A stretch of DNA of 64,000 nt from Hymenopus coronatus (GCA_030762935.1 CM060900.1:402121632-402185631), one strand, 5' to 3'. Positions 11,041 to 23,555 are shown, numbered from the stretch's first letter. Program-made: numbers and translations. The notes: generated from the letters alone by a model not told the origin.

Positions 11041-12095
11041 TTTAGTTATGCTGTCCACAGACACGCGCGCGAGCACCTTTATCTAAAAATCTGATGTATT
11101 CCATTCACATGACTTTCTCTACTTCTCTGTAACATTGTTAAAAACTTGTGCTTCGATATACTTCATGCTAATCGAGATAAACATAGGCAGAAATACTTTT
11201 TTGTAAGTAGAAGGGAAATAAGGGAATACACTAGGCTAAAACGATAGACAAATATTTTAAAAGCTGTTTGCCATGTGGAAAAATTCCGTTTCTTTGCATT
11301 GCGAGGAGTTGACATGTTCCCGTATGTGAAAAGTTTTAAGTATTTTAAAGCTGAAACCAATAACAAGGAATATCTCAAATATGTTCAACTCCACGAAAAA
11401 AATGTATATGAGATAGTTTGTGTGTTTCAACGAGATCTACATTTTTGTGTAGTAATTTTTGTCTATCTATGCACAATCCAGCAAAATTTATCCAGAATAA
11501 CGAGGTCTTAGAGGTTATTCCCAGAAACTTAAAAGATATGCATTTTTTTTGTCGTGTAAATATCTTTAAAATAGGTAGTTAAATAAAAATTGTTAGGACC
11601 ATTTTTGAGAAAATAAAAATGTTCGAACTTTTTTCCATGTGCAAGGTAGTTTGGGATGGGGGGGATTTTCCACAAAATCTTCGTGTCGCATCCTTAGAAG
11701 ATACTATATTTATATACTAAGTTTGCTATCTAACCGACTTTTCGTTTTTGAGTTATCGTGTTCAAGACACACGGACACATACACAGACAGACACACGTAT
11801 GGACCTTTCTCTAGAAATAATTTTCTTTTTTGGATTCAGGGGACCCTAAAACGTCTATTTACGGTGATATTTCAGAATCGAATTTTTGGGTGGAATGCAA
11901 TACCCTCTCTATACACGCGTGTAGAGAAAGTACAAAAGCTTTTTTTAAAAATATTTATTTATTCAGGGAGCCCCAGAACATGTGTTTCCAGTTAAATTTC
12001 GGTATCGAATTTTTGGGTGGAATGCAATACCTTCTGTATCTACTTGAACCTTACATATGCGTGCTGGAGAAAGTAAAAATATGTTCTGCTATTTA
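11041..12095 (+). repeat. RepA copy 4 with extra leader and duplicated 3' module
   Basis: A 46-bp leader (11041-11086) matches the RepA zone just before the microsatellite, with 'agttatgctgtccacagaca' and 'cacctttatctaaaaa'. It joins directly to a RepA start at 11087. The body is complete, with microsatellite zone at 11770-11805. The 3' module occurs twice in tandem, at about 11825-11945 and 11946-12085, each with GAATTTTTGGGTGGAATGCA and ending in GAGAAAGTA. Confidence 0.9.
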
Positions 12096-12302
12096 CATGT
12101 AAAATAGCTTTGTAAACTCCACACACGAAGAAATAGTATAATAGATGCAATTTTCGGAAAGTTATAACACAAAACGAAAAGTACCAGAACACACAAATTG
12201 TAATATCGCTTATTCTTTCTGCATATTAAAATTGACGATGTTCTCCATTATTTTGTCTCCCAGAGCTTTCTTGTTATGGTGGAGTTAAGCTTTCTGCAGT
12301 CA

Positions 12303-12565
12303 CTGTACACGATTTTTTTTTCTTTCTTTCTTCATTTATATAGCCCCCTTTAACTCTGAGGTCATATCGGGGGCTTCGAATTAGAAAAAAACTCGTTGTC
12401 TGTAGGTTTACGTTGGGTTTAAACCATTTTATTTCCTCAAACACGCACACATTCACTCTCACACACATACTTCCAGGCTCTGTGGGGGATAGGGAATAAT
12501 TCTGGTTAATGAAAAATGCCCCGACCCAGCCGGGAATCGAACCCAGGACCTCCGGGTGTACATAT
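12303..12565 (-). repeat. tRNA-derived SINE, family S8
   Basis: The head, on the minus strand, carries a B-box (GGTTCGATTCCCGGCTGGGT in inverse) at about 12525-12548. The T-rich end on the plus side (12308-12331) is the inverted A-rich tail. A CA-rich segment at 12440-12475 matches the layout of the related copy at 27.4-27.8 kb. The A-box region is poorly preserved. Confidence 0.55.
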
Positions 12566-14939
12566 TTAATGTCGATCATAAGCTCGTAAAAATAAAAATG
12601 GACACTAAGAGCTACACCTTATAACATTTGAAAAATGCCACACAAAAATTTTGGAAAATTTAGTTGCAAAAGCTATTTGACGTATGTGCGTATTCTTATT
12701 CTAGTGTTTGTCTTCTATAACCAACCATTTATATAGAATTACGAAAGAAACAACACGAATTACCAGATGTTTCACAGAAAATTCACGATACCTAAATTTT
12801 TCTTTTCTCGGTCGCTATCTCAAGCTGATAATATTTAGAAATATTTACAGCCAATCTGAGAAAACGACGTTTCAGTAAATCGTCACATACAACGGATGAC
12901 ATTCCCTGAAATTCTTCGCCCTTCATCCTTGGGATGTACTTGAATTTGAATTTTTAGAGAAAAGATTTTTATCTTTTCCCCCTTTTTCTTTCTTACTAAG
13001 CATCAGAAGCACATTAGTTTTACGGAAAGTAAACAGAGCGGTTAGCGTTACAACGAATGTTCACTTACATCTTATGATCTGCAGATATATTTCTACCATA
13101 TAATCCTACTGCTAGGTACACCACCAGCAGTGTTAAAATATATGAGAAACTTCGTGTTGTCTTACCGTTGTACGATCCAGTAATCCAGCATTCATACACA
13201 CAGCTCAGTGTAGTCTTCCAGTCACATCTCAAGGTATCTGTCCCAGTGTACCTCGTCCTAATCTAAGCACTTGGTTTATACCGTAACCTGAGCCACCTAG
13301 GACTATCTTGAGGATATCTTCATGTTTCCCATTACGTAAGTCAATGACTCGCTAGAACCGACGCTTTGTGCAATTCATATACTCAAGCGGAACAACACGA
13401 ACTAAAATTCTCGCTTTGCATCACCACACTCACCAGCCTGTCTGGTTCGCATCCCCAACACAGTGGAATACCTGTCAACCTGTCTCTTAATTTGCAAAAA
13501 CTGAAGGTCAGGTATAACCAAGGACATCACGCCACTTTGCGCGCGTTGTTTAACAGTGATGTACGACTCTTCATCTACAACGCGCAAAAATGCTCATTAG
13601 GAATAAATGTTCATTACGAGATGTTTCCAACAAACATGGATTTCTTTAAGTCCGTGTAACGTTGGGGCTATTCACGCTCGAAAACTGCGGTTGTGATCAA
13701 ACAAGATCAGAAGCGAATCCAGAATCCCCTTAGGAAGAGGCTAACACTTTTTAATACATATCTTACCAATGAAAAATATACGGCATTTTACGTTTCTAAT
13801 TTGCAAACATCATGTAAGTGATCTCTCCACGGATCAGTTTTGTATGTAAGTTTAACTTAAATATTGAGAAAGCTCATAAAACATTAATTAAATAAACACG
13901 CCTTTCAAACGTGATATTAAGTTGTTGATTACTGAGCTTTACTGTAAGTTTTTGCTCCTCGTTGTTTGATAACTTAATTCTTATTCATATTATTTACTAG
14001 TAAATGTACTACATTCGATTCAGCTTAAGACATGTGACTATGTGACAATTCTTGGTGTAAATACTTGCAGACTAAGGCTAAATGTAATATTTTGCGTTGC
14101 GCTTTTTGCCTTCTATTAGTGATAAATAACGATAAATATATCATAGCCTAAGATAATTTTTTATATCTATGACACCACAAATCATAATTTTTATTAAACG
14201 AATGTTATTTCACATGAACTTATATCACTTACCGACGTTTGGTATTCTGAAAATGATATGTGTTTATGCATACCAATGAATTTAAGTTTTCTTTTTCAAA
14301 CAAAAGCTGTAATTTTGTATTTAAAAGGATAATAGCTTAATCAAAATGTTGCTGCCTACAATTTATCATCAGTGCATAAGCAGCTTGGTCACAGAGTTTT
14401 ATTAACAACTGACTAGCTGAATTTTCAGAAAATATACAATAAGTATTTTTGGCTTTTATTTAGGTTTATAATGACCTTAATGTGTTAGAGAAAAGTTTCC
14501 AACTTTCACCATTAGAGAACAATTGATTTCAAATAATGATGCCAAGTTTCATTGCATTATCTTAAAAACTGTGTAACCATGTGCTCCACCATGTGCCCTC
14601 TTAAAAGAAATGGCTTCGATTAAAATCTGAGATAGCTATAAAGAAAAATTATGGAGATAAGTCTAATTTAAGGAATTTCGGAGAATGCCTAACAGAGTTA
14701 TACATATATGGATAGAACAGCTTAATAGATGAATGGCTATTAGTTTTACTAGTGCAGGCTTGTGATAGCAATTGCTAGAGTTGAGTAATAATAATAACAA
14801 CAGAAATATTATATTGCTGGTCTATTATTTCCATTAGGTATTAATGATTGTTGAATGTTTTTGGCTTGGGGTAAAGCCAGGATTGAAATCAAATCATAAA
14901 TCTTGTAATTTATTAATTCTTAGTACTCAAATTATTATA

Positions 14940-14940
<1 letters not shown>
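12566..14940. other. AT-rich sequence; one weak RepA-like fragment
   Basis: About 2.4 kb without a recognisable gene. A stretch near 12893-12955 ('attccctgaaattcttcg', 'cttcatccttgggatgtact') is weakly similar to the RepA block around 'cttgaaaatcttcgtgtcgc'. A 97-codon frame at 13366-13659 shows no domain. The remainder is AT-rich and unique in the window. Confidence 0.4.

Positions 14941-14941
<1 letters not shown>

Positions 14942-15020
<79 letters not shown>
14942..15020. repeat. (TTA)n microsatellite
   Basis: A nearly perfect run of about 26 ATT/TTA units. The poly-leucine frame across it is an artefact. Confidence 0.95.
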
Positions 15021-15022
<2 letters not shown>

Positions 15023-15310
15023 GATATCCTAAACATTCAGGACACTATGTCGATGGCTGCATTCATTTAATTTTAAATGGAAACTCTCTGGTCTATAAAT
15101 GATACATATCTATAAACACGATCCACAAAAGCAAAATAATGGAAAATGAAGATGAAAGACTAACTTCACTGTTGGTTTGGTTTACTTCCTTCATAAAATT
15201 ACATTGACGATCTTCTTTAAACCTGTTTAAAAGTATCTTGTGTTTCTCTTCCACATATTTTTTAAGCAACAAATTAATCTATTCGGAATCCTTTAAACGC
15301 CACTGCTTTT

Positions 15311-15560
15311 TTTTTTTTTTTTATTATCATTTGAATAGCCTCCTTTCAACTTCTATGTCAAGCGAGATGACTCCGTGGTAACATGCGAGGGTTCCATTCG
15401 GAGGTCCAGGTTTGGAGTTCTGGCGGTAGCTCACTCTGACCATTGGCTTTTCGTGGTCTTCCCTGGTTTACCAAGCGAATCCTGGGGTGATGTATTCTAC
15501 CGTGAACTTCTTCTGCTGCTTCTTCTTCTCTCTCTCCCTCTCTCTCTCTCTCTCGTCACC
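15311..15560 (+). repeat. Possible SINE fragment of family S7 with CT tract
   Basis: The segment 15375-15500 ('ggttccattcggaggtccag', 'ttttcgtggtcttccctggt') resembles the S7 copies at 25.9, 35.3 and 46.2 kb, which share a 'ttttc-tggtttcccctgg' block after a tRNA-like head. The A box is degraded. A CT tract follows at 15521-15555. A poly-T run lies before it at 15307-15322. Confidence 0.35.
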
Positions 15561-15864
15561 ACTCATTTCGTTTTTTTCTTTTATGTTCCAAGTTGAATTC
15601 AGGACTGAGTGACGATCGGTGTCGGACATATGGCTCAGAGCTTCCGCATTGGAGCTTCTCGGCCCTGCCAGAAGACGGCCTTTGGAGCCTTCATTGTTGG
15701 GACGAATTCTCCAGGTTCCACTGAAGGAACGCCTCTAAGCAGCCTTCGAGTGCATACATTTACAACTGAATGCGATATTTACGTAAAAATAAAGTATACG
15801 CTTTCAATTTTTGGAGACTAGTCTATGAAGTTTTTATTCGGAGGGTATTTTATACAACGTTAAA
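15561..15864. other. No recognised feature
   Basis: GC is somewhat higher at 15600-15760. A 70-codon plus-strand frame at 15609-15821 shows no domain. No repeat relation seen. Confidence 0.35.
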
Positions 15865-16165
15865 TAACGGATAAGCGATAAGAGATAGACAAAACTTTAA
15901 TAAAGCCAACAAATTAGATTTATTTAAAGCATATAATTTATTTCGATTACTTCTTTGGCGGCGTCAAGTATTTTCGAGATATCCAGCGATATCATGGAAA
16001 GAGTATATAATTTCTTAGCAACATATACCGACCCATTTTAAAACATATATCTTTTGGTCTACTGTATCCCCTTGTACATGTCTACAACGAAATGTGCAAA
16101 GAAACTGTTTATGCATATATTTATCTCAATTAATACAAAGCAGATAGAAAAATGAGCTTTCGTTA
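15865..16165 (-). repeat. RepA-related fragment, strongly diverged
   Basis: Contains inverted equivalents of RepA blocks in order: 'gataagagatagacaaaact', 'tttcgagatatccagcg', 'aaaacatatatcttttgg' and 'atatttatctcaattaat'. The match is far weaker than for the 38-45 kb copies. Confidence 0.45.
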
Positions 16166-16911
16166 GAATATTTGGTAGAAGCTATATACAAACATAGGAT
16201 AGTAAGTGTAGAAAGTCACAAAAATGAAACAAATAATGTTAACTTGTATTTTCGAACACGATACGGTTTGATAGAAAATAAACATTTCTGAGTTCATTTA
16301 TTTCAAGAAATAACAAAGAAAGAAAAAAATCCGATTTCAATTCCACAAATTTCTCTATCCGCTATCATTTGTTTTCAAACCCATCCTGCAAATTTTTCGC
16401 AACTAAGATAATATTTATTTCCCTCTACTTTCTGCTAATCATACCAGGATAAAACGTTTCTGATATTGTTTCCGTACAAATGTTATAATAGCCAGGATGA
16501 CAGTCAACATTTTAAAAGCAGTTCGCTATATGTTGACTTTGATACAGTATATTTCCTGCTTGGGTAAATTAAAAACAAAGACGAGAGACAACGGTTCTCA
16601 TAACTGGCCAAAGCTGCGAAAAAGTAATAAAAATTAGATACTCTAATACTTTAATACAAACTAGATAATCTTTAAAAAGAGCTACAATTTTTCTGCAATA
16701 AAACGTGTGTTTATATTTTACAGTCTCTATGTTATGTTCTAAAGCGGAGAGGTGTAAGTGCCGTTACAGTAATGGCTATCTCAAACATAATAAGAGATTT
16801 ATGAATTTGTTTGCCTAAAAGTACAATGAAAGATAATATAAGGTGTAGTTCGGTATCTAACCCAAGCATGAAATTTGACAAAATTATATCTGAAATTTCG
16901 TTGACTAAAGC

Positions 16912-16965
<54 letters not shown>

Positions 16966-17020
16966 CACACACACACACACATTGCCTTTTTCCATGTGGT
17001 TTTTAGTGGGGTTCAATCAA
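16166..17020. other. AT-rich sequence with CT/CA compound microsatellite
   Basis: Mostly AT-rich and unrecognised. Around 16320-16460 there are weak resemblances to RepA blocks, not enough to define a copy. It ends with the compound CT/CA repeat at 16915-16981. Confidence 0.35.
16915..16981. repeat. Compound (CT)n(CA)n microsatellite
   Basis: About 24 perfect CT units followed by about nine CA units. The RERERE/SLSLSL frames on both strands are artefacts. Confidence 0.95.
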
Positions 17021-17021
17021 G

Positions 17022-17092
17022 CATCTCAAAAGTGTTTCCAATTAATTCTTTATAACGAATTTTTGGGTGGAATGCAATATTTTCTCTGCTTT
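17022..17092 (+). repeat. RepA 3' module, isolated
   Basis: Matches the RepA 3' module: 'catctcaaaagtgtttcc', then CGAATTTTTGGGTGGAATGC and 'aatattttctctgc'. No RepA body is recognisable directly upstream; the CA repeat at 16964-16981 stands where the internal microsatellite should be. Confidence 0.7.
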
Positions 17093-17496
17093 CCAAGTTT
17101 CCATAGATAAGTAATAGATAAAATAAAAACGTATCGGTCTTCTTTGAAGTTCTCGGTAACCGTTACGTCTCAAAGCGCTGTTTCTATTCTTGCTTTCGAC
17201 CTTATGCAGTTTGCCATTTGATCCGCGCACTTTCGAGAAATTGGGCATAATATATCGATTCTTTATTTTCTTCCGTGGCATCAGTCATTAAGTTTATATT
17301 TTGCTTTTATTTATCGCCCATTGTAACTTATTGCGACATGGCTTTAGCCAGACATATTTCATATCTCAGAATAAGTAAACGTTTTACCAGAGTATAAACG
17401 CTGTAACTATTTTGTGATACTATCATAAAGGTGCTTTACTTGAGCATGCAGAAACACTTTAAACCTTTCATAAAGCTTTTATAATGTATTGCCATT

Positions 17497-17497
<1 letters not shown>

Positions 17498-17540
<43 letters not shown>
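17498..17540. repeat. (GA)n microsatellite
   Basis: About 21 perfect GA units, shortly before the S5 SINE at 17620. Confidence 0.95.
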
Positions 17541-17543
<3 letters not shown>

Positions 17544-17619
17544 ACACAAATACTGTAATGTTCGCTAATAAAAAACATAGTAGCCCACTTACGCGATTAC
17601 ATTTTATTATTTGTACAAT

Positions 17620-17846
17620 AAACGAGTTCGTCCTGCAGCGACAGTGCTCTTGCCTCTGGCGTGGGGTATCCGGGTTTGGTTCCCGGTACAAGGACACACA
17701 CCTATTCCTTTCATTAGTAGTTCATTACCATCCCGCGGAAGAGGTATAATCCATTGCCTGAACGCCGAAGTCAGTTTGTGGTTTCTCCCACACTTACATT
17801 GGCCATTGACCAACCTTCGGGTTGAATACTTATCATCATCACAATA
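17620..17846 (+). repeat. tRNA-derived SINE, family S5
   Basis: The tRNA-like head carries a degraded A box near 17634-17650 and a B box 'gggtttggttcccggtac' at 17670-17687. The body ends 'gaccaaccttcgggttgaat' followed by 'acttatcatcatcacaataa'. The same ending appears inverted at 54785 ('tattcaacccgaaggtcagt'), which defines the family. Confidence 0.65.
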
Positions 17847-18059
17847 AAGGAAACATAAATTTTAGGACCTAGTGTGTTACGTATAGTAACAGTGTGACTT
17901 AGGCCGGTCAACGCGAACGCGGGAAAAAAAAAACTGAAGTAGATAATTCATGAGGTGAGAATCAAATTGTTCCATCCTCTCTCTCTTTCTCTCTCTCTAA
18001 TATTTTAAATGGTTCATGAATGATATTTATAATTGATAAAATTTTGCATTCAAAATATT

Positions 18060-18735
18060 TTGAGGCAGCGGTTATGGCACAGCTTATCGGGAAGGCGCTA
18101 GTCGACTGCTCAGGAAGAGAGAAACCCTAGGAACAGCGCTCTCACCCAGCATAAACACCAGAAGCGATATTGGGAGATAATGCGGTTGTTCTGGGAGCGT
18201 CTATCTCCCTGTCTCTCAAACATTCTATAAATCTGCGAAAAAAAAATAGGTGCTATATAAGCGAACGTTTTCGCTATTGAGTAAGTAAATAAGTAGATAG
18301 GTAGTAGGAAGGTGGGGTGGATCGATGAGTGGGTAGGTAGGTCGGTCGGTAGGTAGGTAGGTAGATAGGTCGGTCAGTAGGTCGGCTGGTCCGTAGGTAG
18401 GTAAGGTGGGGTGGATCGATGAGTGGGTAGGTAGGTCGGTAGGTAGATAGGTCGGTCAGTGGGTCGGCTGGTCCGTAGGTAGGTAAGGTGGGGTGGATCG
18501 ATGAGTGGGTAGCTAGGTCGGTAGGTAGATAGGTCGGTCGGTCGGTAGGTAGGTAGGTAAGGTGAGGTGGATCGATGAGTTTGTAGATAGGTCGGTAGGT
18601 AGGTAGGTAGGTAGATAGGTAAGTGTTCTATTGCGTATTCCATCATTCGCCTGACCACGAAACCCAAAGTCAGAATGGGCAGTCGGCGAGAATCGAAACC
18701 GAGACTCCCGAATGTGAGCTTCACAATGACCGCGG
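18060..18735 (-). repeat. Degenerate minisatellite flanked by SINE-like sequence
   Basis: Four head-to-tail units begin with GGTG(G/A)GGTGGATCGATGAG at 18311, 18405, 18487 and 18561 and measure about 94, 82, 74 and 68 bp. Each is built mainly of TAGG/TCGG tetranucleotides and shortens by loss of these. The right flank, 18640-18735 on the minus strand, looks like a tRNA-like SINE head with a B-box ('ggtttcgattctcgcc'). Confidence 0.75.
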
Positions 18736-18739
18736 ATCC

Positions 18740-19130
18740 ATCACATTCTGCTTGCGAATCGATTAATCACTGTAGTATAACCATGCACTTTATTTCAAAT
18801 CCCAAATGCATACAAGAATGTTAGACAAGTCGATTCTTATTATTATTTAGAATAATTGTTCTAATATAGAAACTTAAAACTATTAAGGGCTCAGTAGGAG
18901 TAATTCTAGCGCATACAAGCAGTGGTCTCAACTACATTCAAGTGTGACCTAGGAGGCATGAACGATAAACTACATCCTTACATTCCGGTTCGTGTTATCG
19001 CTTTGCTTGACAAGCGGAACTGTAAAGTTACGTAAGAGATAGATAGCAGAAATTTCCGTGAAAACTATTAGATTATATTCAAACGCTTTCACATACAACA
19101 CAACGGTGGACATTGTACGTTCAAAAGGTA
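18740..19130. other. No recognised feature
   Basis: AT-rich sequence. A stretch at 18921-18935 (CAGTGGTCTCAAC) resembles a hAT terminal repeat of the CAGTGGTT(C/T)TCAACC type but has no partner I can confirm. Confidence 0.35.
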
Positions 19131-19136
19131 AAAGTC

Positions 19137-19298
19137 GCCCTCCGTGGTCGTAGATTTACGACACGTAAAGAACTTCAAGCTGACAGAGAGGCCTCTGAGC
19201 AAAATTTAGCGGACTTTCACGCCCAGTATAGAATTGGACGCTGAGAACCACAGCAGTTAAAGAGCGTCCATAAATAACACGCCATTTCCATTTCAAAA
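19137..19298 (+). repeat. tRNA-derived SINE, family S1, with internal deletion
   Basis: The first bases ('cgccctccgtgg') match the S1 head and then jump directly to 'tcgtagatttacgacacgta', deleting the rest of the tRNA-like part. The body with 'gaggcctctgagcaaaattt' and 'gaaccacagcagttaaagag' is intact. The 12-bp direct repeats TTCAAAAGGTAA flank it, just before 19137 and at its 3' end near 19303, so it moved recently or was deleted after insertion. Confidence 0.8.
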
Positions 19299-19319
19299 GG
19301 TAACATCCAGACAGTGGCA

Positions 19320-22000
19320 AAACGATGTATTTTAGGCTCCTTGAGAAAAGGTATAATTGATTCCCTAAAGGAAAATTATTTTTGTGCTACAAAATAGGAA
19401 CCTCATTGAATTTGGTTTAATCACATTAATAAAGGCGATTCCGTGTTTAAGTTAGCATGTCAAAATTTGTGCCAAATATTTTCTTATAAGAATAATAAGG
19501 GGAATAAATTGTAACTTCCGGAGAGGGAAATATGAACACAATTAGTGTAACGTTCCTAAAAGAGTAAATGCTACATAGTAGCCTCTTACAGCAACATAAG
19601 TTAACAGATCTATAAGCTCTCATTCTTACGAATCTCTTTCTTGATTCTACATTTGAAAATTTAAATTCAACAAACTTAATAATTTATAGAAATTAAGACC
19701 GAATGCTTACTATAATAAATTCAGAAAGTATTCCACTAAGCTACAGGAAGACACACAATTATAGGTGTATGCCAATAAATAGTTCTGGTCTAAAGTGTTT
19801 TCCTTGATCGTTTCATTCTGAATATGTTTTTTTCTGCTTCTTTACCATGTTCAGTGATTGTTTTTGAGGGCAAGGAACTCAAGTTATTTTCTTGTAGGAT
19901 TTTCCATTTCAAAATTGTGCAGTCTACGTTTGTTGATCCCCTTGTCACACATTCATAATAAGCGCCTTTGCAATTTCAAAGCTATTGCATAAAATAACAG
20001 AGGCATTCTGCACCACGCCAAGCGAATATCAAACAAACTTTTGGTCAACAATGGACTGGTGATATAAAATAATGTAGGAAAGAAAATGCATACATTTTAT
20101 AACTAAAACAAATTTCTATGCGAAATTGCTAGAAATAAGTCAACGTGAATTACTTAATGGAGTACAAGTGTGATGGAAACATCCAAGAAAAAATGGAATC
20201 ATTCTCAGAGTAATCTATATACTCCGGAGTGACTCACTAAAACTGATTACGCAGTAAAAGAAAACTTTTCTAGCAGAAGTATCAGTCCCTTACCATGAAA
20301 TTCCAGTGTAAGAAGCGCTGTAGTAAAAGAAGGCTATATCCAAAATGTCACCTGCTTGTTCGCACTGTAAGGCGCCGAAATCGAAGCGGGAATTCTTGAA
20401 TAGCAACTCACTATGGGATCCAGTTGGACATCCCTGCTTCAGAAACATGCGTCAATGTAGTGCGCTGAGTTATAATATCGCAAGAGATTGACATCCTTAA
20501 CTCAGAGGCGTGCTTCCAAGTAGCACGCGAAGTTTGAATAACTGGAGGAGCTCCCCGTCTCTGTTAGCCATGCGTCTATGCAATAAGTCCAAATGAGCTT
20601 TTTAATACACTATTATTTCATGTAGCTTAACTGGAAGTCTTGGCGTTCATTTTCGAGCGTTTGCAGTTAAAACTGGCAGCTGTGTGGTCTTCTTATAGTA
20701 CATGGTTTCTGTCACTGAAATTTGAGGCTGGGTTTCAGCATGAGAGATATGCTAGTTCTCTTACTTCTCTTACAAGATTAGAAAACAATAAAGAATTCAA
20801 AACTAGCCACATGTCATTAATAGAGTTCTAATATCAATACGTCTACTAAGCGCAATGCTGGGTTTTGAAGTTCGAAAACCCACTTGAAATACTAATAAAT
20901 AATTCGAGATATATTTTATGAATTTTGAAACACGGGCTTAAAACTGTAAGCCCCCATTTATAAATTATGTTATGAAATGTACTCAAGTAATTTAATAAAA
21001 ATGTTTAGACTTGCATAGCTTCCATTTAATATAATTAGAACAATTCCAGGTTTTAATGAAAAGTAATTGCGCTTGTTTGTATTTCTGAATTTTACAAAGG
21101 AAATATAACCCCACAAATAATGTATGCAGTTAAATTGTTCTACATGACATAAAAATGTTTTTAAGTTACAAATTCACTGCAATATCAGACATTCATTAAA
21201 ACCTGATTTAAAAAAATGGGAACAATCCTGAAACCATTTATACAGTTGAAAAATATTGCGCTACAAACTGACCTGGCTGTGCATCTATAAAAAGAACTTC
21301 TGCACAAAATTAAAATGAATAAAAGGAACAGTGGTCAAGATGGAAAGTATATTAATCTTGCTGGAAATATACAATATACGAAACAGCTCTTTTAGATAGC
21401 AATGTTTGCACAACTTTTTTTAGATTTGGTAGAAAAGGATTGCCGATATCAGTAGAACACAATTAACCGCATAGGAAATCTGCATAACCAGTTTTGAACC
21501 CCAGTTTCTTAACTTATCGTTGGTTTTCATCTTAAAGTAAGGAACCGCACAACTTCTTCCTTAAAATAACGTAACTGTTTTGTTTGCAAAGAATTTTAAA
21601 ATTCTAAGACAGTGAATCTCTTATGTAAGATTTATTTTTCGTCGTAATTATAGCATTCTTTGCATTGGAACGTGGCCGCAGGAAATGAGAAGCAGCGTCA
21701 AATAAAGCAACACGAATCAAGGACGGCAGCATGCAGCAATATCGTGATGGGGCATTACGCTGCAGAAATCCATGCCCACAATGATACCATGGCTTTTGGT
21801 GCATGTATTATCTTCCTTTTAAAAAAGTGCTACATTAACATATTTTTCTCTACTGACCTAAGTTATTTTTATCTGGCTTCTACAAACTATTTATAGGCAA
21901 GCTTACTTTTTTATCTACTTGATGCTTACCATTTTCATCCTTACTTCACATTTCAATACATTTTAGGCTTTAATATTCTATCCGTTTTGTTTATCCCGTC
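19320..22000. other. AT-rich sequence, nothing recognised
   Basis: About 2.7 kb of AT-rich sequence without an open frame that resembles a known protein and without a repeat shared elsewhere in the window. It may be unique intergenic or intronic DNA. Confidence 0.45.
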
Positions 22001-22003
22001 TTT

Positions 22004-22241
22004 ATTTTTTTTTTTTTAAACAGTAACGGAGTGTGATCAGGACTCCGGTACTGTATCCCTATTTACATTTCCCCCAGTAGGTTTTACTGATTACTGGTTT
22101 TACTGTTTCTTTTACAAACATATACACATTGCACAAACATATAACACCCATGCCCAAGGCGGGACTCGAACCCACGATCCCCTGCCCACGAAGCACCAAA
22201 GCGAGACGCTTTAGCGAGCGTGGCCATGGGGACCCGCTATT
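22004..22241 (-). repeat. tRNA-derived SINE, family S2
   Basis: On the minus strand the head reads 'ccatggccacgctcgctaaa', 'gcgtctcgctttggtgcttc' and a B-box (GGGTTCGAGTCCCGCCTTGG). The body ends in 'agtcctgatcacactccg' and an A-rich tail, seen as poly-T on the plus strand at 22007-22017. Other S2 copies lie at 34.3, 36.3 and 46.5 kb. Confidence 0.75.
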
Positions 22242-22265
22242 TAAGGAAACCTATATTTCAGCTGT

Positions 22266-22345
22266 ATGCCCCGTTAGCGCAGAGGTAGCTAGCCTGCCTC
22301 TAGCGCGAGGGACCCGGGCTCAATTTCCTATGCGGTTAAAACTGT
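22266..22345 (+). repeat. tRNA-like SINE head, family S5, fragment
   Basis: 'ccgttagcgcagaggtagct' is an A-box-like D arm and 'gacccgggctcaatttccta' a degraded B box. It matches the head of the S5 copy read inverted at 54950-55017. No body follows. Confidence 0.5.
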
Positions 22346-22349
22346 ACCA

Positions 22350-23555
22350 AACGGTGCTTTAATATAACTCCAGGACAGTTTAAATATGCGATTCTATTAC
22401 AAAAACTGGCAGGCTCACTAGTGTAGTTCTAGCTTTATCTAGTAATTCAAAATAATTGGAGAGCTACGTGGTTGTGTTACGTATTTGCATAAATTCAAAT
22501 ATAGAATGAAATGTTATTCAAACAACAAGCAAGTGACATCACTATTAATCATCATATATTGATATAATAATAGACGCTAAATGCTTCGCCTCGTGCTACC
22601 CAACCTGCACAGCGCAAAACCAACATGGCCATATTAGGTGATTCCAGAAATTGAAAGCTAGCGTACTTCGGTATGCTCAAACAAGCAAGTGCCACATGCA
22701 ACATTACTAATAGAACATACACATATTTCTATGATAACCTCCAACCATACTGCAATGAAGTGAATTCCGACGCATCCTAAAATGTGCTTTCTGAATTTAT
22801 TATTTTTAATATAAAGTGGTCTATCAGCAGTTTTCCGCTTTACAGACCAAGCAGATTATCACATAACTACACAGTAGTTCACAAAACAAAGAGAAGAGAA
22901 ACTACCTCAGCATTCAGCTTACCAAATCAAGAGAACCACCAAGAACAACTAGTCAGAGTGGCCGACCTCACGAATCGAATCCAAGACCTTCTAAATGGAA
23001 ACCTCGCTTGTTACTGCGCAGCCAACTCGCTCGGTATGGAAAGAGAAAACTATTAAAAAAATTGGCGCGGTCCAAAAAAGAAAGCACGTAGAAATGTTCA
23101 AACCCTTTCCAGAAGCAAATCCTGGTTACACCAATGTGAAGTGTTTTTAGAAGATCAAAGTCGAAATTGTTATTGGGTTTCTGGTTCTCAGATTTGTTAA
23201 AATGTCCATGCTCATAGCTATGAACGTTTTCTGTAGTTATATACCCATCTCAGAACACACTCCTTTTTGTAACAATAAAAACCCACTATCCCAAACGAAT
23301 ACATCCTCAGCTCTACAGATATGGTCTGAAATATCAGTAGAGTGTATTATAAACCTGTTATCTGCGTTATTTGATCACATAGCTGTAGTGATTGTAGTGC
23401 CGTATTGCTCGAGTGTTTGGTATCCTGTGTTAGACAATAGAGTTATCTTTATGCTCTCTTGTTGCACTTGGTTTTGTCCATTGAAGTAAGAAAAACATAT
23501 ACACCGGTTGCCAGGAGCGACAGCACAGCAATAATAGGACCCTACAATTTTCACA
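22350..23555. other. AT-rich sequence; weak SINE-head trace
   Basis: No gene recognised. Around 22955-23000 'cacgaatcgaatccaagacc' looks like an inverted B box of a degraded tRNA-like head, but no further support is visible. Confidence 0.35.

Noticed and set aside
11639..12102. Open frames inside RepA copies (peptides such as NFWVECNT)
   Set aside because: The frames are not conserved between copies, and indels shift them freely.
14844..15032. Poly-leucine open frame, and similar poly-Ile/Leu frames at 53162-53472 and 59090-59476
   Set aside because: They arise entirely from TTA/ATT microsatellites.
16732..17016. RERERE/SLSLSL open frames at CT/GA tracts, also at 17479-17697, 27571-27994, 46931-47194, 53630-53845 and 58671-58928
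   Set aside because: Translation of dinucleotide repeats; no independent coding evidence.
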